DNA from: Castellaniella denitrificans
GTDB lineage: Bacteria; Pseudomonadota; Gammaproteobacteria; Burkholderiales; Burkholderiaceae_B
Assembly: GCF_027214045.1 (NCBI RefSeq)
Contig: NZ_JAPWHE010000002.1
Location: 1-64,000, forward strand
Length of the DNA: 64,000 bases
Reading direction: 5' to 3'
Positions 55,214-64,000 of this stretch are shown here, one piece after another. Numbering within the stretch: position 1 is the stretch's first letter; the number at the start of each line of letters is the position of its first letter. The position numbers and the translations under genes are program-made. The notes under the pieces are model-generated. The model saw nothing but the letters and a program-made list of their open reading frames with translations. It was not told the DNA's origin and did no database searches.

Positions 55214-57369
55214 GAGGCGGCCAGGGCGGAGCGCCCGCCTGGCCGCAAGTCCGTGCCGTTGGCCAGCAGCGGCTCGAAATCGATGGGCGCCAGCGGCCGG
55301 GCGAACAGGTAGCCCTGGCCATAGTCGCAGCCTGCGGCGGCCAGCAGTTCATACTGCTCGCGCGATTCGATGCCCTCGGCCACCACGCGCAAGCCCAGTT
55401 TGTGGGCCAGCAGGATCACCGCCTCGCAAAGGGCCAGGTCGGGACCGTCCGGGCTGAGATTGGCCACGAAGGACTGGTCGATCTTCAGGAAATCGATGTT
55501 GAACTTGCGCAGATAGGACAGCGAGGAATAGCCGGTCCCGAAGTCGTCGAGCGCGACCTGCATCCCGACATCGCGGAACGCGTCCAGCTGGCGTTGAACG
55601 CGTTCGTCTCCGGAGTCGATCAGCAGTCCCTCGGTGATCTCGACGATGACCTGGCGCGGCGACAGCCCCAGCGTATTGAGGTGGCTGCGCCAGAATACGT
55701 GATCCAGCCCCTCGTGGCGCAACTGGGCCGGGGAGATGTTGACGCTGACCTGCATGTCCAGCCCGTACTGCCGGCGCCATTCCGCGACCTGACGGGTGGC
55801 CTCGCAGAAGACCCAGTCGCCGATGGAGCGGATGATGCCGGTCTCCTCGGCCAGGGGAATGAATTCGTTGGGCGACACCAGCCCCCGCACCGGATGGTGC
55901 CAGCGCAGGAGGGTTTCGGCCTTGGCGATGCGGCCGCTGGCCAGATCGACGATGGGCTGGAAATCCAGCGAGAACTGGCTCTGGTCCAGTGCCAGGTGCA
56001 GATCGTTGACCAGCCGCATGCGGGTCTGGGCCTGTTCCTGCATCGACAGCGTGAAATAGCAACTGCGGTTGCGGCCTTCGGCCTTGGCCGCGTACATGGC
56101 CTGGTCGGCGTTGTTCAGCAGGGATTCCGCGTCGGCGGCGTCATCCGGGTAGAAAGTGATGCCGATGCTGGTGGAGATGAAGACGGTCTCGACGCCCAGG
56201 CGGAAAGGCTCGGCCAGCCGGCGCAGGATGTTGCGGGTCAGGCGCTCGACGTCCCGCGGCTCGCGGATGTCGTCCAGCAGGACCGTGAACTCGTCGCCAC
56301 CCAGCCGGGCCACGGTGTCGCTCTGGCGCACGCAGCCGCTCAGGCGCCGGGCGGCTTCCTTGAGCAGTTCGTCGCCCATGGCGTGGCCCAGGGTGTCGTT
56401 GATTTCCTTGAAGCGGTCCAGGTCCAGGAACAGCAGACCGGTGCGGCCGCCGGTGCGCCGGGACTTGCGGATGCTCTGTTCCAGGCGGTCGTGGAACATC
56501 TGCCGGTTGGGCAAGTCGGTCAGGCGGTCAAAGTTCGCCTGCTTCCAGATGATGGCCTCGGCCTGCTTGATCTCGGCGATGTTGGAGAAGATCATCACCC
56601 GGCGATGGACTTCGCCGTCCATGCCATAGGATGTGTTGATGCTGAGCCATTCGGGATAGAGCTCGCCGTTGGCGTGCTGCCCCCAGTGCTCGCCCTGCCA
56701 ACTGCCGGTCTCCATCACCGTGCGCCACATGGTCCGGTAGAACTCGCGGTCGTGGCAGGGGGAATTCAGGCAGCGGACGTGCCGGCCGATGACTTCGGAT
56801 TCGGGGCGCCCCCGCAATTTCACGAACGCCGGGTTGACGTCCAGGATGAAGCCCTTGGGATCGAGCACCAGCATGCCCTCGCTGGTGCTGCGGTAAACCA
56901 GGGAAGCCAGTTCGGCCTGTCGGTCCGAATCCGGCAGGTCCGACCGGCGCGGGCGCATGACATACAGGTGGCTGTGACCGGTGGGCGCCGGAATGTGCGT
57001 GACGGCCCCCGTCAATATCAAGGGCTGGCGCTGGCGGTCCAGGCCCTGGCCGCGCCATGGCAGGGTGTTGCGTGTGCCGGGCTGGCGCAGCCGCTGATTG
57101 ATTGCGCCGACTTCGGGCAGCAAGGTCCCGATGTCCAGGCCGATGGCCGTGCCCTTGCGGTAGCCGAACAGACGCTCGGCGCTACGGTTCATGTAGACGA
57201 TGACGCCATACGTGTCGGTCGCCAGGAAGGCGTCCTGGGAATAGTCTCCCAGCCTGATCAGTGCCAGGATATGAGAGCGGTCGGCGTGTTCGGACGGTAG
57301 CAATGCGGCAGCGTCAGGACCGGGTTCCTGGACATAAAAGGGGATTCTGGATTTGAGCAGGGTGAACAT
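55210..57369 (-). CDS. PAS-PAS-GGDEF-EAL cyclic-di-GMP protein
   Basis: A 719-residue cytosolic signalling protein. Two PAS sensor domains lie at about residues 30-150 (AFLATDTYGVIVYMNRSAER) and 160-280 (GMLVLDPKGFILDVNPAFVK), the GGDEF domain at 290-460 with an intact GGDEF in ARLGGDEFTVLL, and the EAL domain at 465-715 with ETLLRW in place of EALLRW and an intact DDFGTGYSSLSYL. Both synthesis and breakdown of c-di-GMP are possible. The ATG at 57369 lacks a clear site. Confidence 0.93.
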   Translation of the reverse strand: MFTLLKSRIPFYVQEPGPDAAALLPSEHADRSHILALIRLGDYSQDAFLATDTYGVIVYMNRSAERLFGYRKGTAIGLDIGTLLPEVGAINQRLRQPGTRNTLPWRGQGLDRQRQPLILTGAVTHIPAPTGHSHLYVMRPRRSDLPDSDRQAELASLVYRSTSEGMLVLDPKGFILDVNPAFVKLRGRPESEVIGRHVRCLNSPCHDREFYRTMWRTVMETGSWQGEHWGQHANGELYPEWLSINTSYGMDGEVHRRVMIFSNIAEIKQAEAIIWKQANFDRLTDLPNRQMFHDRLEQSIRKSRRTGGRTGLLFLDLDRFKEINDTLGHAMGDELLKEAARRLSGCVRQSDTVARLGGDEFTVLLDDIREPRDVERLTRNILRRLAEPFRLGVETVFISTSIGITFYPDDAADAESLLNNADQAMYAAKAEGRNRSCYFTLSMQEQAQTRMRLVNDLHLALDQSQFSLDFQPIVDLASGRIAKAETLLRWHHPVRGLVSPNEFIPLAEETGIIRSIGDWVFCEATRQVAEWRRQYGLDMQVSVNISPAQLRHEGLDHVFWRSHLNTLGLSPRQVIVEITEGLLIDSGDERVQRQLDAFRDVGMQVALDDFGTGYSSLSYLRKFNIDFLKIDQSFVANLSPDGPDLALCEAVILLAHKLGLRVVAEGIESREQYELLAAAGCDYGQGYLFARPLAPIDFEPLLANGTDLRPGGRSALAAS

Positions 57370-57596
57370 CACACGGGCGTGAGTGGATGTAGGTCAGTCG
57401 TCACGATGGGATCCGCTGAAAAAACCTGCAACTTGTCAACTTTTAACACGTCGGTATGGCTGGTCACCATGCGTATTATCCATGAGACCGGCCGCGTGCG
57501 CGCCCCGCACCTTCCATGCGGCAGGGTCTTTCAGGACCGCGCCGCCCACCCGGCGCGCGGGCCGTGCGTCTCCGGACAAGGCCCGGCCGCAGTCGA

Positions 57597-58244
57597 TCAG
57601 GGGGCCTCGCCGAAATACTCTTTGAACCGGTGACCCAGTTTGCGCGCCTTGGTACGCAAGTACTGTTCGTTGTAGGGATTGCGATTGACCTGCAGCGGGA
57701 TGCGCTCGGCGACCGTGATGCCCAGGTCCGCCAGCACCCGCTCCTTGCGCGGATTGTTGGTCATCAGGCGCACGCTGCGGATGCCGAAATGCGCCAGCAT
57801 GGGCCGGCACAGATCGTAGCGGCGCATGTCGGCGGGAAAGCCCAGGCGTTCATTGGCCTCGACCGTGTCGGCGCCTTCGTCCTGCAACTGGTAGGCGCGG
57901 ATCTTGTTCAGCAGCCCGATGCCGCGACCTTCCTGGCGCAGATACAGGACGATGCCCCTGCCTTCTTCGGCGATGCGTTGCAGGGCGGCTTCCAGTTGGG
58001 CGCCGCAATCACAGCGCTGACTGAACAGCGCATCGCCCGTCAGGCATTCGGAATGGATGCGCGCCAGCACGGGCGCGTCCCCGAAAGGCTCGCCCAGCGT
58101 CAATGCCACATGTTCCTTGCCCGTGGCGGGTTCGGCGAAGGCGTGAATCCGGAAGACGGCCCAGGGTGTGGGCAACTGGCTGGAAGCGATATACCGCAGG
58201 ATGTCGCCATCCGCGTCGGGCGCGGAACCGGAAGGGGTGGACAT
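57597..58244 (-). CDS. ribA: GTP cyclohydrolase II
   Basis: A 215-residue enzyme that opens GTP, the first step of riboflavin synthesis. The zinc site is [20 protein letters not shown], and [20 protein letters not shown] contains the catalytic residues. It is of the single-domain form, not fused to RibB. The ATG at 58244 was chosen over an upstream GTG or ATG that would reach into the liv terminator. Confidence 0.95.
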   Translation of the reverse strand: MSTPSGSAPDADGDILRYIASSQLPTPWAVFRIHAFAEPATGKEHVALTLGEPFGDAPVLARIHSECLTGDALFSQRCDCGAQLEAALQRIAEEGRGIVLYLRQEGRGIGLLNKIRAYQLQDEGADTVEANERLGFPADMRRYDLCRPMLAHFGIRSVRLMTNNPRKERVLADLGITVAERIPLQVNRNPYNEQYLRTKARKLGHRFKEYFGEAP

Positions 58245-58321
58245 GGGGAATGCGTCGTGGAGGGAATGGAACGGACTATAGAGTAACACCACGCGAAAAC
58301 TGCCCGTCGCCCGGGCCGCAA

Positions 58322-58356
58322 GAAAAAAGCCGGGCCCGCGCGAACGCGGAGCCCGG
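58322..58356 (-). terminator. Terminator of the liv-type operon
   Basis: On the minus strand CCGGGCTCCGCG-TTCG-CGCGGGCCCGG with one bulge, followed by C and TTTTTTCTT, just after the livF stop codon. Confidence 0.88.
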
Positions 58357-58387
58357 TAATCGCCCGGCGGACCGGACACGGGAACGG

Positions 58388-59092
58388 TCAGGCCTTGACG
58401 CCGAGATAGCGTTCGATGATCTCACCGTTCTCGTGCAGGTCCTTGGGCGTACCCTCGTACACCACATGACCATTGTTGACAATATAGGCGCGGTCGGCCA
58501 GCGACAGCGCGGCGCGCACGTTCTGCTCCACGATCACGATGGTCTGGCCGGCGTCCGCCAACTGGCGGCACACGGACATCAGGTCGCGCACGATCAGCGG
58601 GGCCAGACCCTCGAAGGGTTCGTCCAGCAGGATGATGTCGGCGTTGCGGATCATGGCCCGCGCGATCGCCAGCATCTGCTGCTCGCCCCCGGACAACTGC
58701 TTGCCCCGGTTGCGCTTGCGCTCGGACAGGCGCGGGAACGTCGCATAGATCTCGTCCAGGGAACGCGGCTTGGGCGCCGTCATGGCCGCCAGTTGCAGGT
58801 TTTCCTGAACCGAGATCGAGCCGAACACACGACGCTCTTCGGGCACCAGCTGGATGCCCAGCGCCGCGCGACCATAGGGCGGCAGATGCTGGATTTCCAC
58901 GCCCCGGTGGCGGATCGCCCCGGACTTGACATCGACCATGCCCATCAGGGACTTCAGCGTGGTGCTCTTGCCGGCTCCATTGCGCCCCAGCAGGGCCACG
59001 ACCTCGTGTTCCTCGATCCGCATCGAGACATCGAAGAGAATATGCGAATCACCGTAATAGCTGTTGATCTTGTCGACTTCAAGCAGACTCAT
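58388..59092 (-). CDS. Branched-chain amino acid ABC transporter ATPase (LivF-like)
   Basis: A 234-residue ATPase: Walker [10 protein letters not shown], signature [14 protein letters not shown], Walker [14 protein letters not shown], and the LivF-type [18 protein letters not shown]. It works with the LivG half and the LivHM permeases on the inner face of the membrane. The ATG at 59092 follows GGAGGGATGGACG and overlaps the end of the upstream fusion gene by 14 bp. Confidence 0.94.
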   Translation of the reverse strand: MSLLEVDKINSYYGDSHILFDVSMRIEEHEVVALLGRNGAGKSTTLKSLMGMVDVKSGAIRHRGVEIQHLPPYGRAALGIQLVPEERRVFGSISVQENLQLAAMTAPKPRSLDEIYATFPRLSERKRNRGKQLSGGEQQMLAIARAMIRNADIILLDEPFEGLAPLIVRDLMSVCRQLADAGQTIVIVEQNVRAALSLADRAYIVNNGHVVYEGTPKDLHENGEIIERYLGVKA

Positions 59093-60965
59093 CGTCCATC
59101 CCTCCAAGGTAGGCGGCCTGGACCGACGGATCCCTGCGGATCTCGTCCGGCGTGCCTTCGGTCAGTTTGCGGCCTTCGTACAGGACCGTGATGCGCTCGG
59201 CCAGCTCGAACATGGCGTCCATGTCGTGCTCCACGATCACCATGCTGCGGCCCTGGCGGATCGATTTGAGCAGGGACACCACCAGGACGCGCTCCTCGGG
59301 GCCGAGGCCGGCCAGGGGTTCGTCGAACAGCAGCACGTTGGCTCCCGTGGCCAGCGCCAGGCCGATTTCCAGGCGCCGCTTCTCGCCATAGGACATCTCG
59401 GAGACCTGCGTGTCGGCATGGTGGCTGAGATCCACCAGCGCGATGGCCGCATTGACCTGGGAGTCCAGGTGGTCGGAATGCAGGTTGCTCAGCAGATCGG
59501 CCCGATAGCGCCCGCGCAGCCGCGCCAGGACCGGGATCATGACGTTCTGGCGGACGGTCAGATGTTCGAAGAGCTGGTTGATCTGGTAGCTCTTGCTCAT
59601 GCCCAGCTGGCAGACCGAGGTCACGCCGATGCCGGTGATTTCCTGGCCGCGGAAAAAGACCTTGCCCGTCGTCGTCGGCAGTTCGCCCGCCAGCATGGCG
59701 AAGAAGGTCGACTTGCCGGCGCCGTTGGGGCCGATCACGCCGTGCAGCTCGCCTTCGCGCAAGGTGAAGTCGATGTCCGAGTTGGCCTTCAGGCCGCCGT
59801 AGTGCTTGCTGACGCCACGCGCTTCAAGCACCGGCGCGCCGGGACGTGTCGTGGCCAGCGGCGGCACGATGTCGAGGGCCCCGGCCACACGCGTGCCGGC
59901 CCCGTCGTCCACGTTGGCGGGCAAGCGCTGGCGGCGGCGGAACAGACTGATCAGCGCGCCCGCCACCCCGTGGCGGAACAGCGTCACCAGCACGACGAAT
60001 ACGATGCCCAGGATCAGTTTCCAGTACGGCCCCAGGCTGCCGACCTGTTGCAGGCCTTCGTAGAGGTAGAGCCAGATGGTCGCCCCCAGCAGCGGGCCCA
60101 GCAGCGTGCCGGCCCCGCCCATCACGGTCTGGATGACCAGTTGCGCGGAGGTGTCCAGCGCGAAGGCGTCGGGCGGCATATAAGACTGGAACAGGCCCAG
60201 CAGACCGCCGGCCAGACCGCCATAGGCGGCGGCGACCACGAAAACGATCAGCTTGTAGGATTGGATCGAGTGGCCCAGCGCCATGGCGCGCTTGGGGTTG
60301 CCCTGGATGGCCTTGAGCACGGCGCCGAACGGCGAGCGCACGATCCGCCGGGCGATCAGGTAGCCCAGGAAGAAAAGCGCCGCCACGAACCAGTACATCG
60401 GCCAGCCGCTGGAAATGTGGATGTCGATGAACCCCAGGGAAAGTTGCGGGGGCGGCACGCCGGCGATGCCGTTCTCGCCGCCGGTGTAGTCCTTGAAGAC
60501 CGAGTTCTCCAGAAAGTAGAACATCTCGCCGAAAGCCAGCGTGCTCATGGCGAAATAGATGCCGGTGCGTCGCAGGGTGAGATAGCCGATGATCAATCCC
60601 ATGACGGCGGCCGCCACCGTGCCGATGGCAAGCGCCAGCAGCATGTTGGGCACCACCCCGTCGGTCAGCAGGTACGCCGTGACGAAACCGCCCGTGCCGT
60701 AGAAGGCCGCCTGGCCGAAAGACAGCAGGCCGGTGTAGCCGAACAGCAGATCGAAGCCCAGCCCGAACAGGCCCCAGATCAGGATGCGGGTGAGCAGGTC
60801 CGGGCTCATGCCCAGGGCCGGCAAGATGAAAGGTGCCACCAGCAGGCCCGCCCCCACCAGCATTTCCGGAAGCTGTCTGCGCATGGCGCCTCCCGTGTTG
60901 TGCGCGGTGGCCGGTTGCCGCGTCGCGGTCCCGGCCGTCGCCGTTGTCGATTGAGCCGAGTTCAT
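59079..60965 (-). CDS. Fused LivM-like permease and LivG-like ATPase
   Basis: A 628-residue fusion. Residues 1-345 are a LivM-type permease with about eight to ten helices (FDLLFGYTGLLSFGQAAFYG) and residues 380-628 are a LivG-type ATPase with Walker A GPNGAGKST, signature MSYGEKRRLEIGLAL and Walker B NVLLFDEPLAGLGPEE. A Pro/Ala linker joins them. The fused form is known in some Burkholderiales. The gene overlaps both neighbours and is in the middle of the operon. Confidence 0.93.
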   Translation of the reverse strand: MNSAQSTTATAGTATRQPATAHNTGGAMRRQLPEMLVGAGLLVAPFILPALGMSPDLLTRILIWGLFGLGFDLLFGYTGLLSFGQAAFYGTGGFVTAYLLTDGVVPNMLLALAIGTVAAAVMGLIIGYLTLRRTGIYFAMSTLAFGEMFYFLENSVFKDYTGGENGIAGVPPPQLSLGFIDIHISSGWPMYWFVAALFFLGYLIARRIVRSPFGAVLKAIQGNPKRAMALGHSIQSYKLIVFVVAAAYGGLAGGLLGLFQSYMPPDAFALDTSAQLVIQTVMGGAGTLLGPLLGATIWLYLYEGLQQVGSLGPYWKLILGIVFVVLVTLFRHGVAGALISLFRRRQRLPANVDDGAGTRVAGALDIVPPLATTRPGAPVLEARGVSKHYGGLKANSDIDFTLREGELHGVIGPNGAGKSTFFAMLAGELPTTTGKVFFRGQEITGIGVTSVCQLGMSKSYQINQLFEHLTVRQNVMIPVLARLRGRYRADLLSNLHSDHLDSQVNAAIALVDLSHHADTQVSEMSYGEKRRLEIGLALATGANVLLFDEPLAGLGPEERVLVVSLLKSIRQGRSMVIVEHDMDAMFELAERITVLYEGRKLTEGTPDEIRRDPSVQAAYLGGMDDESA

Positions 60966-61837
60966 TCCCGTCCCTCCTGTCCCATGAGGCCCTGCGGGCG
61001 GAAGATCAGCACCAGCGCCATGGCGATGAAAAGCATGACGTCGGAGTACTGCGGATTGATCATGGCGGTCAGGCTGAGGATTTCACCAGCGATGATGCCG
61101 CCGATGATCGCCCCCGGGAACGACCCCACCCCGCCGATCACCACCACCACGAAGGACTCGACCAGATAGCGGAATCCCATGTCCGGCGTCAATGCGACGA
61201 TGGGCGAATTGATCACCCCGGCAAACCCGGCGGCCATGGCACCGATGCCGAAGACGATCAGGAAGGTGCGTTTGACGTTGATGCCCAGTGCGTTGACCAT
61301 CTGGGCGTCTTCGATGCCGGCGCGCACGATGAGGCCCAGACTGGTGCGGTAAAGCACGAAATACAGCAACAGCAGCGTGACCGCCGCGATGCCCAGGGTT
61401 TCCAGGCGGTACAGCGGGTAGATCAGGGTGCCCAGGCGGGCGATCCCCTGCCCCCACTCGGGCGGCGTGACCGACAGGCTGACACCGCCGTACAGGCCGC
61501 GCACGATTTCCACCAGAATGATGCTGATGCCGAAAGTGACCAGGATCTGGTCCTCCGGCGGCCGGCTGTAGTATTTGCGCATCAGGCCGCGTTCCATGAT
61601 CAGCCCGCACGCCAGCGCGACGGCCGATCCCCCGGCGACCGCCAGCACGAAAGAATCCGTCAGTCCATAGACCGTATATCCCGCATAACCCCCGACGACG
61701 AACAGGGCGCCGTGAGCGAAATTGATGACACCGAGCGTGCCGTAGATGATCGTCAGGCCGGTACTGATGAGCGCCAGCAACAGGCCGGTGGCCAGCCCGT
61801 TGAATAGCTGCGAAAGAAACAAAGACATGCTCGGCAT
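60962..61837 (-). CDS. Branched-chain amino acid ABC transporter permease (LivH-like)
   Basis: A 291-residue inner-membrane permease with about eight helices; GLTIIYGTLGVINFAHGALF and GGVGSFPGAIIGGIIAGEIL are family signatures. The ATG at 61837 follows GGAGGCAACTCG. The stop codon overlaps the start of the LivMG fusion (ATGA). Confidence 0.93.
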   Translation of the reverse strand: MPSMSLFLSQLFNGLATGLLLALISTGLTIIYGTLGVINFAHGALFVVGGYAGYTVYGLTDSFVLAVAGGSAVALACGLIMERGLMRKYYSRPPEDQILVTFGISIILVEIVRGLYGGVSLSVTPPEWGQGIARLGTLIYPLYRLETLGIAAVTLLLLYFVLYRTSLGLIVRAGIEDAQMVNALGINVKRTFLIVFGIGAMAAGFAGVINSPIVALTPDMGFRYLVESFVVVVIGGVGSFPGAIIGGIIAGEILSLTAMINPQYSDVMLFIAMALVLIFRPQGLMGQEGRE

Positions 61838-61915
61838 CGAGTTGCCTCCTGTGAGAGTCCCGGAACACGTTTCCGGCCATCCCCCGACAGCGGGGAAATG
61901 GCCGGAAACCCGTGT

Positions 61916-63277
61916 TTAGACGTAATCGCCCATCTTGCAGCCCAGCAGGCCGACCGGCGGCAGCACAGCCTTGCCGCTGACGACCTGGACGACCTCGAAG
62001 AAGTCTTCCGGGTTCTTCATGTCGGCGGGTTTCTTGCCGCGCAGGATCGGGAAGTCGACGATGCCCTGATGGTCCTCGGCGCGGAACGTGACCTTGCCCA
62101 CCGGGCTGTCGCGCATTTCACCGGCTTCCAGGGCCTTGACGACGTCGACCGGGTAGAAACTCTTGGCGCGTTCCACCGCGTCGGCCCACAAGACCAGGGC
62201 CAGGTAGGCGTACATGGCCGAATCCCGCGGTTTGCTGCCGAATTTCTTTTCGTAAGCCGCGACGAAGTCCTTGGCGACGGGGTTCTTGTCCTCCATGGTC
62301 CACCAGAAGCCCTGGGCGGCGTAGACGCCTTGCATGATCTCGGCGCCCACTTCCTTTTCCAGGTAGGCGGACATGTAGGGGATCACGATCTTCATCTTGT
62401 CGAGCAGGCCGAACTGCTTGGCCTGCTTGATGGCGTTTGCGGCGTCCGCGCCATAGGCCACGACGACCAGCACGTCGGCGTCGGTGTTGGCGATGTTGAT
62501 CAGGTAGGAGCTGTAGTCCTTGGCGCCCAGCGGGTGAACCTGATTGGTGATCGTCTTCCAGCCCTCTTTCTCGGTGAACTCCTTCATCGACTGGGTGGTG
62601 GTGTGACCGTAGGTATAGTCGGGCGTCAGATAGGCGGCCTTGCGGTTCTTGCCGAGTTCCTTGGCGACCACCGGGGCGATGGCCTTGCAGGCCATGTAGG
62701 CGAAATAGCACAGGCGGAAGCCGTAGCGCTGGCAGTCCACGCCGGTCGTCTCGTTGGAACCCGAAATGGCCGTGAAGTACGGAGTGTGCTCGCGGTTGCA
62801 GACCTTCTGCAGGGCGATGGCCACCGCGCTGCTGGTGCTGCCGGCGATCATCATGGCCTTGTCGTCATGGATGAAGCGGGTCGCCGCCTGCACGCCGGTA
62901 TTGGGCTTGGTTTCGGCGTCGGCGGAGCCAAGCACCAGTTTCTTGCCCAGGATGCCCTTCTTGATGAGCGGGGAGATCTTCTGGACCTGCGGCGCCCCGG
63001 CGTTGATCTGCTCGGCGGCAAGCTCATAGCCGTTCTTCTGCTCGGCGCCCTGGGCCGAGTACGGACCGGTCAGGTCGACGGTCAGGCCGACGAACACGGA
63101 GTCGCCTTCGGCGCCGGCGGGCCAGGCCCCCAGGGGCTTCTTGTCCGCAGCCAGCGCGACCCGTGCGGTGCCGGGCATCAACATGCCGCCGGCCACGCCC
63201 GCCGCGCCGGCCTTCAGCACGGAACGGCGCTTGACCTGCGTCTGCATGGCTTGACCCAAAGTCTTTTTGTCCTTCAT
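61916..63277 (-). CDS. ABC transporter substrate-binding protein (LivK/urea-amide type)
   Basis: A 453-residue periplasmic binding protein of the type I fold used by branched-chain amino acid, amide and urea transporters. The N-terminus contains KRRSVLKAGAAG, a twin-arginine-like signal, with cleavage near ALA-AD (residue 43). Recognisable parts are VFVGLTVDLTGPYSAQGAEQ, MIAGSTSSAVAIALQKVCNR and YFTAISGSNETTGVDCQRYG. It heads the operon and determines its specificity, which cannot be deduced. GGAGACAAACC precedes the ATG. Confidence 0.9.
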   Translation of the reverse strand: MKDKKTLGQAMQTQVKRRSVLKAGAAGVAGGMLMPGTARVALAADKKPLGAWPAGAEGDSVFVGLTVDLTGPYSAQGAEQKNGYELAAEQINAGAPQVQKISPLIKKGILGKKLVLGSADAETKPNTGVQAATRFIHDDKAMMIAGSTSSAVAIALQKVCNREHTPYFTAISGSNETTGVDCQRYGFRLCYFAYMACKAIAPVVAKELGKNRKAAYLTPDYTYGHTTTQSMKEFTEKEGWKTITNQVHPLGAKDYSSYLINIANTDADVLVVVAYGADAANAIKQAKQFGLLDKMKIVIPYMSAYLEKEVGAEIMQGVYAAQGFWWTMEDKNPVAKDFVAAYEKKFGSKPRDSAMYAYLALVLWADAVERAKSFYPVDVVKALEAGEMRDSPVGKVTFRAEDHQGIVDFPILRGKKPADMKNPEDFFEVVQVVSGKAVLPPVGLLGCKMGDYV

Positions 63278-63673
63278 TGGTTTGTCTCCTGTCGAGTGGC
63301 CCCGGGCACCGGATGCGCCCGGCTGAAACACGATAATTCCAGCAAAAACCCCGCGATTTCTTTTTATGCGGAACAGCTTTGTTTTTATCCTTGCAGTCGA
63401 TTCCGGACCGGATCTTGAGTGGGCCGGATTTCTGCGTGATGCTATTAGTAAGATTCGAAGCTTACGCAAAACTTACGCTGCCGGAAGTGGCATGGACACA
63501 GCCCGGTAAAGGCGGGAACGCCCCCCGCACCCCATGAATGCAAGGACACCGCATCCCATTGATTCCTTGCGAAAATCTTCTTTAGGATTGAATGATGCAA
63601 TGCAATATGATCAGGGTTATTGCTTAAGGGAAAACCGCAGTTATGGCTTACCCTTAATATTGCGCCGCACCAT
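63278..63673. other. Control region of the liv-type operon
   Basis: A 396-base AT-richer stretch without a gene. CTTACGC occurs twice with an 11-bp period (63461-63467, 63472-63478), a spacing of one helical turn, and is a candidate activator or repressor site for the minus-strand operon. No other structure is evident. Confidence 0.4.
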
Positions 63674-63699
63674 GAAAAACGGGACTCGAAAGTCCCGTT
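63674..63699 (-). terminator. Terminator of the HIT gene
   Basis: On the minus strand AACGGGACT-TTCG-AGTCCCGTT, a perfect 9-bp stem with TTCG loop, continued by T residues, 36 bases after the stop codon. Confidence 0.88.
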
Positions 63700-63734
63700 C
63701 ATTCAAATCGAAAATATCGGATCCGAAGAAATTC

Positions 63735-64000
63735 TCAGTCCAGCCGGATACGCGCGGCATAGGCCCGCAGCACCTCGATGCCCGGGTCCTTGCGTGGCCA
63801 GATCAGGCCCACGCCATCATCCTCGTGCCGCGGCAGCACATGGATGTGGGCATGCGGCACGGTTTGCCAGCCAGCCGGACGGTTGGCCTGCAGCAGCGTC
63901 AGGCCTGCGGGCTGGAATGCGGCCTGGACGGCGCGCGCCACGCGGTGAGCCAGTCGCATCAGTTCGGCCGCCAGATCCTCGTCCATGTCGAGCAGGGTGG
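63735..64000 (-). CDS. HIT family protein (partial, 5' end outside the window)
   Basis: The C-terminal part of a histidine-triad nucleotide-binding protein. HAHIHVLPRHEDDGVGL holds the HxHxH active site, and the preceding LTLLQANRPAGWQTVP is typical of HIT hydrolases that cleave dinucleoside polyphosphates or adenylates. The frame is still open at the window edge, so an ATG at 63986 is probably internal. Confidence 0.85.
   Translation of the reverse strand, partial: TLLDMDEDLAAELMRLAHRVARAVQAAFQPAGLTLLQANRPAGWQTVPHAHIHVLPRHEDDGVGLIWPRKDPGIEVLRAYAARIRLD

Noticed and set aside
57370-58387. FMN riboswitch near ribA
   Set aside because: The conserved RFN sequence blocks are not visible upstream of ribA; the hairpin there is the liv operon terminator.

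Overview
The window is chromosomal DNA from a high-GC member of the Betaproteobacteria, most likely Burkholderiales, family Alcaligenaceae (Bordetella/Achromobacter/Castellaniella-like). The evidence is the two-piece heat-shock order hrcA-hemH-grpE-dnaK-dnaJ, the nadK-recN, fur, bamE-dapB and murB block next to it, a tmRNA whose encoded tag reads ANDERFALAA, a class III omega-transaminase/MocR pair, and very GC-rich codon use. No species can be named from the sequence alone.

Layout. 1-4700: end of an integrative island. It holds the right end of an insertion sequence, a probably truncated large gene, a YdaS/Cro-like repressor, a noncoding stretch packed with perfect hairpins, two small excisionase/AlpA-like regulators and a P4-type tyrosine integrase that abuts the 3' end of icd. 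4769-10357: icd, a DUF1841 gene, two small cytochromes c, and a MoxR ATPase / GNAT / VWA cluster. 10382-12783: a CesT-type chaperone followed by a 638-aa protein, which looks like a type III secretion effector pair lying away from any secretion apparatus. 12884-19380: omega-amino-acid transaminase with a divergent MocR regulator, an M16 protease and an SMR efflux pair. 19585-31569: heat-shock operon (sigma-32-like promoters in front of grpE and of dnaK), hemH, hrcA, nadK, recN, fur, bamE, dapB, murB. 31814: tRNA-Gly(GCC).

31963-44982: mixed housekeeping and accessory genes: PQQ-dependent dehydrogenase, an ABC ATPase with degenerate nucleotide-binding motifs, a class A beta-lactamase, cbpA-cbpM, a DyP peroxidase/encapsulin nanocompartment operon, yhhQ-queC, a PhzF-like gene and a LexA-controlled umuDC operon. 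45067-48708 is the most unusual part: an arsR operator, arsR, an arsC-acr3 gene fusion, then a complete photoactive yellow protein gene overlapping a chromophore-ligase-like gene with an acyl-carrier-like motif in its N-terminus. 48943-64000: tmRNA, mtfA, dienelactone hydrolase, pirin, lipA, a GT39-like membrane glycosyltransferase, a PAS-GGDEF-EAL protein, ribA, a branched-chain amino-acid ABC operon (with livM and livG fused) and a partial HIT-family gene.

How the parts work together: the heat-shock operon, CbpA/CbpM, tmRNA and MtfA are proteostasis and core regulation. UmuDC and RecN are DNA-damage functions. The DyP peroxidase carries an encapsulin targeting tail and should be packed in the shell encoded by the overlapping gene. 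The PYP and its ligase should form a blue-light sensing module, but no tyrosine ammonia-lyase is present to make the chromophore precursor. The effector/chaperone pair implies that a type III secretion system is encoded elsewhere.
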